A stretch of DNA of 64,000 nt from Lunularia cruciata (lineage: Eukaryota; Streptophyta; Marchantiopsida; Lunulariales; Lunulariaceae), in the NCBI GenBank assembly GCA_948567375.1, contig OX419757.1:73291836-73355835 (forward strand), given 5' to 3'. A program made the translations under genes and the position numbers. Positions 24,671-36,688 of this stretch are shown here, one piece after another. Under the pieces are notes generated by a model. It had not been told where the DNA came from, searched no databases, and worked only from the letters and a program-made list of their open reading frames with translations. The first letter of the stretch is position 1; each line of letters starts with the position of its first letter.

Positions 24671-25307
24671 CATATGTTTTGCAGATGACACATGTCAGTG
24701 CAGATTTATATTTGGTTCGAGATGATCAGGCGACAATAACGGATTTATATTTGGTTCGAGATGATCAGGCGACAATAACGGATGTCGTGGTCATAGACCT
24801 TACGCGAGATATAGTTTTGGAGAGAATGATTATCCATCCCCTAGATGGGCGGCGAGTGCAACAGCAGGTCGCAAGGTCTCCAACTATAGGGGCATGCAGC
24901 GAGGTCACCTCTTTGTCCTTTTAACCTTTGAGTTATTTGGAGCGATGGACACGGCATTTGACACATTTGTTAGAGAGTGCACGAGAGCTTATCATGTTAG
25001 GCGAAAGGGGTATCACTCTCACTCTCATACTTTATAGCATATTTTAGATAACGTGTGTTCATTGCTCTCCTATGGATTGTGGTACAATCCATAGGAGAGC
25101 AATCACATTAGGTGATGTTTTTCCAGATACTCAAGTTGTGTGTAGATCGTATGGCTTGCATAGCTCGGATATCTTAGTTGCGGAAAGGCAGATTTCTCAT
25201 ACAGACTCTATTGGGGCTTAGCCCCATGTTACCTTTTTTTTATCTCTCCCTTGTTGGGCTTGATGGGGTCTTCCCATCCTTCATTTTTCCTGCGCGGTCG
25301 CTTTTTT
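24671..25307 (+). mobile_element. LINE lineage A 3' fragment (RLE-like domain and 3' UTR)
   Basis: The plus frame gives the same RLE-like domain as 15.1-15.4 kb (ADLYLVRDDQATITDVVVID, then ELFGAMDTAFDTF), followed by the 3' UTR with GGGGCTTAGCCCC and the end GCGCGGTCGC plus T6. A 39-bp unit (13 codons, DLYLVRDDQATIT) is tandemly doubled at 24703-24741 and 24742-24780. RT and everything upstream are missing. Directly after the T6 the flank reads TCTTAAATAGCAGAGGGTGC, matching the inside of the 140-bp repeat, so the fragment probably sits within that array. Confidence 0.8.
25061..25103. repeat. Perfect 20-bp hairpin in the LINE fragment
   Basis: ATTGCTCTCCTATGGATTGT and its exact reverse complement are separated by GGT. 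The LINE copy at 14.6-15.1 kb has non-palindromic sequence in place of the left arm. Confidence 0.95.
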
Positions 25308-27479
25308 CTATCTTAAATAGCAGAGGGTGCATTGCGTGACGCAACCGGTGCCGATAACTTTAATCCGGATGAGAAGTTTCTCTATAAGCTTCTCTCTAAA
25401 ACTTCTCTCTAAACGACGGAAGTTCCCTGTGCAAAGTCGCGGAAAACTCACAAGAGACTAGTTTTGTATGTGTTTCGTGAGTTTGGTGGAACTCGCGGTA
25501 TAATGTTTATACACGTGTGGTGTAATTACCCTAACCGCGAGTTTAACGTCAGTTTAGTTTTTTCACTTTGCGGACAACGTTATTCCATCTAGACTCATAT
25601 GGTCACTTAAACTTTGATCGGCAGTTTGTTATTCTAATCAGGGTCCATAACCTCAGCTACATGTGACTAAATGAGTAGAAGCCGACAGGTATAAGATAAC
25701 CGAGGAGATGGAAAGATCCATCAAATTTCATAAACATATAGTTTAAATATTAAAATAAACTTAAATTTTTTAATTGTATCCTAGTACTGAAATTTATTTT
25801 CTTATTACTGAAAATATCTCTGTAATTTTACATATAAAAAATTTCAAAAGATATTACTTAATGTGGTTTTTTCCTGTAAATCGCCTCTTTCTATAAAATT
25901 TTGACACTGATACCGTAATATCTTGAATGAATTCCATTTATATTGTGAATGTCTGGTTTGTCAGCCCAGCATTTTGTCCTGTTTCCTAGATGAAAACCTC
26001 CCGATGGGGAGTATCTGGAGATAGCTTGGAGTTATGAGCTACAAACGCGGAGTTGCAGATCTGGCCTTTTCCAATATCGATGGTGTATCATAAGGGAACT
26101 GGACTAGTCATGTCGAGGTTGAATTTAGGGCTGATTCCGGTTCATCTTTGTTGTGTAAGCTCTATCAGTTGATTAGCGTAATTAAGCGGTGAGTGAATGA
26201 GATCGAGATGAGTAATTAAGTTTAAACGAGCAAATAATTAGTATTCCAATCCGGACCAAAAATCTAGACAAGTACAACAGAGATCAAGACTTTCACAGTT
26301 GCGGGCTGACTGGTGCACTAACTGCTGAAGAGTGGAAGCGGTGGGAAAGAACTTGCTCGCGACTAGAGTTTTGAGATTAGACAGTCGTCGAGATTACAGA
26401 AGTTTTAGGAGCCTTCAGAGGTTATTCAGCAGATTCAGTCTTCACCAACAGTACTTTCGGATTTGAAGTGCAGTACGCTTGCAGAAGTTCAACCCGTCTG
26501 GATTAAGTCCGACACGCTTGACCAAGGGGAGGCACTCGAGGAAATATAACCTACGGGTTACTTATAAGGAAGGGTTTCAAATTATAGTTATTCCTTTGAT
26601 GCCTTACAAGGTTTCAGATTATTGTTGTTGCCGGCAGAAGTATCTCAATGCCTTTTAAACAAGTACAATCGAGCCCTAGAGCTCCGGGAATGACATTCGA
26701 GCGGGCTCTCAGTATCTAGCAATATATTACAGGAGGTGCGAGCACGTACGTGGCCTTTTCCAGTATTCATCCATAGTTACTAAGGTTTTATCTAAGGCTT
26801 ACTATTTATGTAAATGAATCCCCTTAGATCTCTAAGTTATATATTTTTCCTTTACGAGCGAGTGCCCTAAGCGGAAAAGTTTCATAGGTGGAGGATGCCA
26901 CACCACTTGTCCCCCTATCTCTTATCCTCTCGTCCACTCCACCGCTTGACTTTCCTACCACCCCAACACCCCACCATGATCATTTGGAGCTTCCTTCTAG
27001 TCCTAACAAGATCATTTGGAGCTTCCTTATAGTCCTAACGCCCCACCATCCCCATAGGAATCATTCTCCTCCACATGGGCTCTCAGCACATCCATATCTC
27101 TTGCCTCATTAACACCTCCCATAATTTTGTTTGGATTGTCTATGGATAGGGATTAGCGTTGCACAACATAGAGGGAAGTTTCATTGTTTGCATATATAGG
27201 TAGATTCCACCTCTATTCTTACTTTTCTTCACTCCAATAGTTTCTATATTGGCTCCCCTCAAACCATACTCTTGGTTATACTCGGTGGACTTTATCTAAG
27301 CATTCCTACCAAGTTTACCACAATCACCGACGTGTACTAGGATCCCTATGCCTTTAAGTACTCTTATGGAATCCACACTCTCCTTCCTACTGCATATTGT
27401 TTTGACCATGGGAGAGATGTCTCTAGTTGGACATTATTTGCACTTTTTCCCCAATGGACATTATTACTTCTAGCTCCTG
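25308..27479. other. Intergenic, nothing coding recognised
   Basis: No gene is supported. Near 26970-27040 a 36-bp segment containing GATCATTTGGAGCTTCCTT is repeated twice in tandem. The right end may already be LINE-derived. Confidence 0.4.
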
Positions 27480-29640
27480 GAGATGCTTCAAGACATCAAG
27501 AGATTGCTTTTAGGATTCATAGGTTCTTGAGAGGAGATTGCTCAGCCCTCCAAGAGGAGTACATCATTAGGGCACAAGCTACAACCAAGCGGATTGTAGA
27601 GTCTACACAACCTCATGCCCTACAACTCAAGCATCATCACTTCTGTTGCTCCTTGATGTTAGATCAAGTAGTGGAGTACATGCAAGCAGCCCAAACGTTC
27701 TCAACCTCTCAGCTAGTGCTCTTCTCCTTTGACACTTTATCAAATTTATAGACCTACATCCACCTACCATTGAGGGTCTTCCTTCATTCCTCTATGATTA
27801 TCAACCAAATGAGGAGTCATAATTGATAGAGTCTTGTTTTACCCATGCTCTACTCCACTCTTTGCATTCTTAATGGGTGGGCCATCAAGGCTAATTTTTA
27901 GCACATTCAAGATTACCTTCCCCCATATGCTCCAAATTTGGGCTTTCGTCTGCTCTTTGCTTTCTATTAGCACATTGCTTTTGGTCATGTGCCCTTCGGA
28001 GCAACTTTTTTGTTTGGAGCTTAATCTTCTTTCTCTTGCAAAGGAGACCTTGGATGTGCATCCCATTGCCATTGGGGATGTTTTTCTAATTTGGTTTCTT
28101 GCACTATTTGCTTATAGTTATGGTAATCTTTTTCTTCCTTCTTCTTTCCCCATTAGTTTATCGTGGCTACTCCAAGTAGATGTGAGAAGGTTATTGTATG
28201 CATTCAAGCATCCTTGGACATTATCCAAATTGGGTGCTGGTACAAGTTGATGTCTCCAATGCCTTCAATATCATCTCTTGTCCAATGTTATTTTTCTCAA
28301 CTAAAGATTAGATCCACTCCTTGATCCTAATTTTTTATACTTTTTATAATATTGAGACACCTTTATTATATAGCAACCATATTGCTACAAGAGAATTCTC
28401 ACAATAGACATCAGCCAAGGGTACATGACAGGAGAGATCTCCTAGGAGGACCTCTCTTTGCCATAGTGCATTACACAGCTTTATCATAGATGGCAATAAC
28501 TTTACATCTTGTCTCTTCCCATCCATCTTGCACAAACCTCATATTGTGGGTTGTTTGAAAGATATAGTTAGAGTGGTGTTTGCATTTACATTAAGCTTAA
28601 GGGCCTTGGATTTACAAGTCAAGACTTGTAAATGAAAGACCATGTGTGGAATTTAGTCCATGCATGGTCTTCACTCCTTTTGACTTCCCACCAAGATTCT
28701 AATTCCCCATAGGTGGATTCAAAGTTTTGGACTCTCCTTTGAAGCAAGAGGATTTTTGTAAATTTTTTATATTGGGCACCTTCGTACATGCTACAGCCCA
28801 TACTCACCTCTTCCCCTAATTGACGAATACCCAAATGGCCTATTCCATTCTTAATAGGTATTAGCTCCCTAAGGCCTCATATTTGGCATGGACTTTCCTT
28901 CCAATAGAGGTACTATTGCCACATTTGTGGATGTTTGACAATACTATCCACCATACTTTCTCCACTTTGTTAGGCCATGCATGCTCCTATAGCTAATAGA
29001 TGAGTGGTGTATATAGTAGATAGCTCTTCTCATAATTGTGGGCAAATGCAGCCTCATAAGGTAGGAGGCCACATCACAAATAGCATATATCAAAGCATTA
29101 ACTTTAGTGGTCCCTTGTTTAGTATATAGGTTCTATATGTGGGTTTCACTTTTCTATGAGGACTTATAACAATAGCGGATTCAGGCACTTATGCCTTCCA
29201 AGCATATCTCTGATTAGCTTGCAACTTATTGCCAAGCCTACACACATGTCACTCCTTGAGTTTATTGACTTTGCATCCTTAGATTCTAAGAAGGTCTAGG
29301 TGGATCTCAATGAACATATACACACTCACTGACTTAGTAACATCCTCCTAATGCACCTCTACTTGATAGACTTAGGATCCTCTCTTATGGGAACAAAGTT
29401 ATGGATCTTAGCTCAAATCTTCATTCTTCATTGATGATTTAAGATTTACTTCTAAGGAGTTTACCACAACATTATGATTGAGGATGAGTGTCCTACATCT
29501 AGCAATTATTGGGCTTATTGGACCAATATGCATGTGGCTCCCCATATGAAATACAAGTCTTATTGGTATGGACTTTTCTATAGTCCAAGGATAGCCCATG
29601 TGAAGGAATCCTTACTTGGTTGGTAGGTGAGTATAAGATC
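27480..29640 (+). mobile_element. Decayed LINE, lineage B, copy 1
   Basis: The plus-strand frame fragments read in order: RFLRGDCSALQEEYI and SFDTLSNL (N-terminal part, matching LRSLHPIAIEGLP of lineage A), FGHVPFGATFLFG, HPIAIGD (RT start), a DVSNAFNIIS motif A, a decayed palm, and a region ending near VDLNEHIHTH that is also present in copy 2. There are many stops and frame changes. The 3' UTR and tail were not found, and both borders are approximate. Confidence 0.65.
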
Positions 29641-32600
29641 ACGTACTCATGGGATTATTTTCAAGTGCTTGGATATTCCTTTAGACTTTTTAACTTAATT
29701 TGACTTTTATCCTAGTAACTTGAGTTACTCCGGTAGTTAGTAAATTTGGTGTGTAACTTTTTCACAAGTGTATAAGTTAGGGTTGAGGAGGTACTCATCA
29801 TCCTTTCATTTGCAACTATCTCTCTCTCATTGAATTCTCCGATGAACAATGTCTTGAGTCTTGGGGGTGCCTCTGGAGTTCTACCCTTGGAGGAGTGTGA
29901 TGGAGTTGGTGTTCCTTGCCTTCTTTGTCCATGGTGTGTTATCTTAATAACCATCAGAGGTTCATGCAGGGTGAGAGACATGCCGGCTCATAGTTCAAGA
30001 GTAGACTACGCTCGCCTTAGTTTCTTAGGTGATTGTTCTTTTCTTTTTCCCTATGGTTCCTTTGGGCCTACTTCTATATGTCTCTTTTAGCTGGTCAGAA
30101 TTGTTGGGCCTTGTTCTTAATTTTCCTTTTGCACTTGTTTGTGCTTTGACTCCTTTTGGGTACTATTTATATCTATTATTCCAATTGATGCCACGAAAGG
30201 AATTACCTCATTCACATTACATATGGAGTTGATGAATGTTCTGCTACTCACTAGTTGTGAAAATTTTGAACAGATTGATTGGTAGCATCTGATCTGATGC
30301 AAAAGTCCAATATGCAAATTTTGACCATTTTCTTTGATTCTATCTCATGAAAAATGAGCTGAAACCAAAAAAAATATTTGTTTCATATTTTCAAACATGA
30401 AAGCCATCCTTTCTAAAAGCCATTCTAGTCAAGGTGAAAGGATCTACCTCATTCAATTTCCATATGAAAGCCATTCTAACTTCCAATGTGCGATGAAAAA
30501 TTATTTCGTCTTTCATGCAGTCTAGTTTTATTCACGTAATATAGGAATATACCCCAGTTAGTGAAAGGATACAGCACCATCTCGGACTTGAATGTATTCA
30601 ACTTTTTCCTCCATGTAACAACAAGAATATCAAAATTAGGTCATCAATTTCACCTGTTCTCTTCTCTTTAATAGTAATAACCAGAATATAAAGATAATGA
30701 AGGATGATGAACCTTGTACCATGTCTTTTTCTTAATTAAAATTAAAATAGTTGAGCAAGTGTGTATATGTAATTTGATCTTTTGATTTAAGTTTGAAGAG
30801 ACTGATTGCTCAAATTATCGGGTTCAAAGTACAGAAATAGAAATTGCTCACTTATGGCTGGTCGAGATATGGAAGTTTATAATGGCTTTCCTTTCTCTCG
30901 ATTTTTCTTTATTGAATGGCTTATAAAAAAGCGTCATTCTTGTTTTAGTGATGAAGGCATCCTTTGAGAAACAATCATGGTTCTAACTTTCTAACGATAT
31001 GAGATTGACACAGTACAAGTCTCTTTCTATTATACGACAAATAGTGCATTTCTTGTATCTTATGTATTTTTATTCTAAGAAATTCATGATGCTTTGAAAA
31101 TTTACAAAGTTTGTAGAAGGTCTGTTTTCAGTAGACGCTGTCTTTAAGAAGAGGGGTGTCGTGTGGAAATATACCGGTTTCTTGTTCGTGTTGTGGACCT
31201 ACAGGCCTAATATATCGCGAAATGGCGCACCGTTTCAGCCTCGTCCCTAAGAATTAGCGGTTGTGCGGGTACTCATGTGCTAAACGCAAGGGTAATTCTC
31301 AAGAACTTGAATTGTTATGCAATCCATAGCAATTCCGTATGGATTGCGTGAGTGAATAAACCTGGTTTAATACCAGGGATGGTTTATTATATAATAACTG
31401 CTTATCACTATATGTTTGGTTACTATCCACATTTACAATAACGATCCAAACTATATTCGGGTGCCTTCAGAGAAGGAGCTTCTCCTTCCAATGTTAAACT
31501 ATATTGTTTAAAATTTAGTAAACATTAGTTTTCCATATAACCTCATGACTACATATCTCCTAACATATAGCATTGTAGGTTCTTCCAAACGGTCATTTAC
31601 AAACCCCACATAATAAAACTTAGAAACTTAATAGATGATCTACCACTAAAAGAAGTGAGAGATTACAAATGTACTGCAACATCTTACATGGTCTCAGCCC
31701 AAATTTGTAAACTTTTCTTATTGTGATATTCAGTTAACTAATAGATTTCAATCTAAGTTGACAACATTGCTCCAAACTCTTGTTTCGGTTTGGGTATGAA
31801 CTAGAACTAGAGCCTCTGCCCGCTGGTACCTTATGATCATTTAATAAGGATCTAATATTCGGATTCATTTTTCTTACTAAAACCTATTCATCTTCCTTCA
31901 CCAGAATATCCCTCATGTTTTTGATTGATGATGTGCTCTTGTAATTGGCTTCGAAAACCACGTGCTACTTTCTCCTTTTTACTTTCTGCAATAATCCCTT
32001 GATCTCTTATACATAAACCTTTCGCATCTCTTAGATAATTGACTATATAATAGTTTGATTGAATATCTTTCCGCGTATTACTTCCTATACGGTTTAGGGT
32101 TTGGATTGGATACTCTGTAAGATGTTGAAGTATATATGTGTTCTCTCACCTCTTATTGGTAAATGTAAACTATCCAATATGATATAACATATATTCTTAC
32201 AAGATTTTTCCAACAAACTCACACATCTAGGATATCTCCTCAATTTTCTTCATCCCTTTTGTAAAAACTTGCAAAAAATTTTAATGAAAAGATATAGGAT
32301 CCCGTTGAACATCATTAATATTACTTGCCATTTTTAGTGGTAAGGAACTTTGCCCTCCTCTTAGCAAATAGATTTTGCTATCCAATTCACTTTGGCTAAA
32401 ATTCTTTAAAGATTAGTTCCCTATTTCCACACCTACTCAAATGGAACATGATAAGTGCAAACAAACACAACCTCAGAGAGAGTTTAACCAAATTAAAAAA
32501 AATTTAATATCAATGCAATCTTTGAAATAATCTAAAATTTCAAGTCTTATAAAGATGTTAGTGATTAAATATTATTTGAGTAGTATTATTATTTTCTGCC

Positions 32601-32737
32601 TCATTTTCTCTTTCCATATTGCAAGTTCCAATCTTGATCAATATTTATATCTATATGCTTTGTGTTTTCCCTTCTTATGTTAAAAACCTATAATACTTTG
32701 TACTTCCCATCTGTTTGGAGCTTTTGCAAAAGGAAAA
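29641..32737. other. AT-rich intergenic, no gene supported
   Basis: The first few hundred bases may be leftover LINE. Beyond 30.2 kb I see only short open frames and AT-rich sequence, with no exon-like series or recognisable protein. Confidence 0.4.
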
Positions 32738-32828
32738 AGGTGACCATGTAGAACATATGAAGGATAGGAAGACCCCATCAAGCCGTACAAGGGAGAGACA
32801 AAAGAGATCAAATGGTGCTAGGCCTATT
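32738..32828 (-). mobile_element. LINE lineage B 3' terminus, minus orientation
   Basis: AAGACCCCATCAAGCCGTAC and GGGAGAGACAAAAGAGATC match the LINE 3' end (GCCGTAC here, against GCCCTAC in lineage A). It abuts, head to head, a plus-strand copy that starts with a short diverged forward version of the same sequence (CTTTTGTCTCTACCTTGTA), making an imperfect palindrome centred near 32826. Confidence 0.65.
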
Positions 32829-35175
32829 TTACTTCTTTTGTCTCTACCTTGTATGGTTGGTCTCATGCACCATATGTCTACAGTTTCATCATTCCTTTTC
32901 ATCTTTCCTCTCTCATCAATACGTGGAAACCATACCATGTGGTTGTGAGACAGTTATTGTGGGCATTAGAGTTTCCTTGGACTTCCACCTTGATTGGGTG
33001 GTTGTCAAAGTGTATGTCTCAAATGCCTTCAATACCATTTCTTGTCCAGCTTTTTTTTTAGCTCTTTGTTTGGCCAATGATCAGATCCCCTCCCTTATTA
33101 CTTTTGTGTGTACTTTCTATGGTATTGAGATACTATTGTTGTACAGTCATACTACCATAGGAGAGTTCACTCTATTGGCATCAATGGAGGGTACATGGAA
33201 AGACAATCCTTTTGGTGGGCCATTATTTTCCATAGCTCACTACACAACTTTGCATGAGGTTGCATCAGCCTTTCCCACATGCCTTTTTCCATTGCTATCA
33301 AACAATACCCACATCTTGGGCCCCATGGAGGATGCAGTTTGGGCACTATAGGCTTTCATACTTAGTCTAGAGTCCTTGGGTTTGCAAGTTAAGACTCATA
33401 AATGCAAGGTCTGCAGCCCCCATGCAATCCTCTCCTCCTCTAACCTCCCACCAAGACTCCAATTACCAATAGGAGGCTTAAGAGTATTGGAAATGCATCC
33501 TCCTTTAGAGAGGATGTATTTTGTAGCCCCTTTATCTTGGACACTTTGATTCAAGCTACTGCCCATGCTTACTTCCTCCCTCAGCTGTGGAACACACAAA
33601 TGGCCTCTCCTTCCTTGTGATATGTTATGTCTTGAGAGCATCCTCTTTGGTATGTGTATATCCTCCCATAGCGGTACTCCTACCACATCTATGGTCCTTT
33701 GATACCTTGCAACATACCTTTTCCACACTTTGAAGACCATGTATGCTCTCATAGTTAGCAAATGATTGGCGCCAATTATAGATAGCTCTTCAAGTAGTCA
33801 TAGGAGGAGGTGATATCACATCATAAGAGGCTATTGCACCAACAACTTACCTAGGAGCATGGGCATTAGTGACCCCTTATTGGCAGATAGGTTCTTACAT
33901 GAGTGTTGCCCTTACTTATTGCCACTTATTGTGACAATCTGACTAGGGACCTATGATTTTCAGATATCTCTTTGATTTGCATGGGATCTATTGCCAAACC
34001 CAACACGTATGTCACTCTCTTAAATGCAGACTATGTATCCCTAGATTCTAGAAAGTTTCAAGTAGAGCTCAATGAGCATATCCAAACTCACACCCTTTCT
34101 AGCATCCCATTGATGTGCCTTTACTTGATAGAGCTAGGATCCTCTCTTGAAATGGGAAGGGCATGGGAATTTAGCTTCATGCCCCCACTTTTGATTGAGG
34201 ACTTTTGATTCAAGTCAGAGGAGTTCACCACGGCCCTTTGTCTTAGGGTAGGCCTACCACATCCATCACTCTTGGGCTTATTTGACCATTGTCCATGCAG
34301 TTCTTCATTGAATGCTAAGGGCATACATCTCCTACAATGTGCTATAGGAGGTGAGCCTACTAGGGTCCATGATGCCATTAGAGATGCGGTGGCCCGGATC
34401 CTACAATCTGCATCCTCAAAGGTTCAAATTGAGAAATGGATAGTCCTATAGGCCTCCACACTAGAGAGTGTGCGCATATATTATCATCTTCAAAGATGGC
34501 CAATGTATGTTGTATGATGTGGTGGTGCTAAATGCACTTAGACCAGAGTCTTTAACACGAGCTAGCATCCAAGTAGGAGCTACAATGATCATCACCACTA
34601 GGGTGTTGGAGGATCACTATGCCCCATGGCTTGCCTCCAACACCTTTGTCTCCCTAGTAGTGGAGCTTTTTGGCCACCTTCATCATCAATTTGATGGTCT
34701 CCTTTGCAAGGCGGTACAAGGAGAAGCACTTTGACTTTCTCATCCGCCATGTTTACCTCATATTTTTGACAAAGGGTCTCTATCACCCTATAGACATCAC
34801 ATGCTCTAAGTCTTCATCGACGAGCCTTAATACTCAATTCATAAATGGTCCCTCCTCACTTTGCCAAACATACCATTGAATGATCCATATCACATTGTAA
34901 AATTATAGTACCTTCGTCACTTAGATTGTATATTTTTAGTGTTGGCATTGGTATATAGTGATTGATTTTTTATGCTATGTGGGCTTTGGCTTTAGTTTCT
35001 CCATGCCTTTGTGTCCTCTTTTATTGGGTCTTGGATTCTTTCTTTCTTTCTTTATGCACCTTTTGGTGCTTTTGTTTTCTTTTTCTCCTTTTCCTATAGG
35101 GTATATTATTGGGCATGTTGGCCTTTACATCTATGCTAGGCCCCACTAGTATCCATTTGGATCTTTTATTTGAAT
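32829..35175 (+). mobile_element. Decayed LINE, lineage B, copy 2
   Basis: A 179-codon plus frame covers the RT core: WVVVKVYVSNAFNTIS (motif A), EGTWKDNPFGGPLFSIAH (motif B; QGDPLGGPLF in intact RTs), and FPLLSNNTHILGP where intact RTs have the catalytic ADD. Downstream are a thumb/linker, HDAIRDAVARI, VVVLNALRPESL (RLE-like strand), FVSLVVELFGHLH, and a 3' UTR that fades near 35175. The catalytic Asp pair is changed and the frame is interrupted throughout, so it is inactive. It lies next to an inverted 3' terminus (32738-32828). Confidence 0.7.
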
Positions 35176-35418
35176 TGAAAATATGAAACTAAATGTTGTC
35201 ATATTGTGTCTCTTGCATGTTCAATCTTGCTTTATAGAAGTTCTCATGTATGCAGTTTAATCGGTCAGTGATTTGGTAAAAAGGCATTGCTCTTATATTA
35301 GAAACTTCTCAAACATATCTAATCATTTCCATAAATTCTCACATCTTTTGTTTAAGTATTTACTGAAATGAAAACTAGAAATAATCTTCCTAGGTAGTCA
35401 TTTATAATGCTTTATAAA

Positions 35419-35475
35419 GGCGACTGCGTAGGAAAAATGAAGGATGGGAAGACCCCATCAAGCCGTACAAGGGAG
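35419..35475 (-). mobile_element. 57-bp LINE tail with target duplication
   Basis: GGCGACTGCGTAGG through AAGCCGTACAAGGGAG is only the last 57 bp of the LINE. It is flanked by ATGCTTTATAAA (35407-35418) and ATGCTTTTAAAT (35476-35487), which fits target-primed reverse transcription with extreme 5' truncation. Confidence 0.75.
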
Positions 35476-35558
35476 ATGCTTTTAAATAGCTTAATGTTGT
35501 ACTTTTGCTCTTTACTAGGTATATGCTTTGTTAATTTAAATAAATATGTGTACATAAG

Positions 35559-36230
35559 GAAGGAAGATGGATATGATGCATCTTTGTGAGAGATGTAGAG
35601 TGGTCTCCTACCATCACTCCTCTCCCAAAAAATCCAAAATATACCTGTCTCTTTCTCTTAGCAAAGAGGGATGTGGTGGTATAGAGATCTTTATGTTAGG
35701 TGCAAAGTGGACACCTTGGTATTGCTGCTCTCCTAAAAAAATTCCAAATCCATTTATCTTTTTCCATGTGAGGAAGATGGATCTGGTGGCTTGTGCATCC
35801 TTTGAGAGATAAAAAGTAATAGCCTATCATCCTTTTTTTCCTCAAAATATCCTCAAATTGAAGTTCAAGAGTAAGAAAAGGAGGGGTACCCTTTTTATTC
35901 TTACTCCTGAACTTCAATTTACAACTTTTGCATGACATAAGACTTTATGGTGATATTAAAACATGAAAGTTTTTAGGGTGTAGGCACATGAAATTTTTTG
36001 TGGGCATCTATTTTGGATTGCAAATTTTGGCATGCATAACAGAAAAAGGCAAGGATGTTACCTCACTTGTCTACACCACTTCTCTAAAAACTACAAGAAA
36101 GTTCCACGCTACTAGGTTCAATCAGGTTATTATTTTCAAGGAACCATATTGTGTCTCTATTTCTTTCTCTTGGGGAAAGAGGGATATGGTGGCTCATGCA
36201 TCCTTGTAAGAGGATGCAAAGTGCCTCTAG
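35559..36230 (+). repeat. Four diverged repeat units
   Basis: Variants of 'AAGAGGGATATGGTGGCTCATGC' type sequence (GGAAGATGGATATGATG, AAAGAGGGATGTGGTGG, GGAAGATGGATCTGGTGG, AAAGAGGGATATGGTGG), each followed by a GCATCCTT-like and a GAGAGAT/GCAAAGTG-like block, occur near 35559, 35665, 35772 and 36177. Spacing is irregular. Confidence 0.45.
35855..35920. repeat. Imperfect palindrome / hairpin
   Basis: AAATTGAAGTTCAAGAGTAA and its near-complement TTACTCCTGAACTTCAATTT form arms of about 30 bp with few mismatches, around a central GGTACC. One candidate explanation is a small-RNA hairpin, another a foldback element; the sequence alone cannot decide. Confidence 0.7.
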
Positions 36231-36683
36231 TCATCTCTTGTCTTTGAAGAAAGAGAATCATACAATTTTAGTGGAGAATAATGTTCATGGGCTTTGTAAG
36301 AGGATTATCAAGCCAAGATGTTTATTGAATTGTTTGGTTCAAGATATATATGAGATGTTTATATCAAGTCTTTAGATTTTTCTTTACTACCATTCAATTT
36401 ATTTTGGAAGTTCAACCTTTCAAGTGCTTAGACTTCACAAAACACAAGGGAACTTGAAAGCATATTCATAGCTATTTCAGAAGCATTGGCTTACTGATCA
36501 TCTAACTTCAGTGTCACTTCTAGATTAAAAATGAAAAAGTTTTTGATCGAAGGGAGTTATGAATCTGTAAATAGATTCATCAATTGACCGGATTTGTAAA
36601 CAAGTTTTGCAAACAAAGGATGTCAAGAAAAAGTTGGGAAGTTTGATAGATAATAAAATTCTTTGGACAAAATTACCAATATA
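36231..36683. other. Left flank of the nested LTR elements
   Basis: No gene is seen. The last part (from about 36600) continues, on the minus strand, the interior of the oldest LTR element whose other end is at 48805-49378. Its alignment with the leader of the middle element runs across the insertion point. Confidence 0.45.
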
Positions 36684-36688
36684 CCTAA

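Noticed and set aside
26888-27112. 74-codon Pro/His/Ser-rich plus frame
   Set aside because: It is a CCACC/TCCTC-rich stretch with an internal 36-bp duplication and no homology I recognise. It may be LINE debris.
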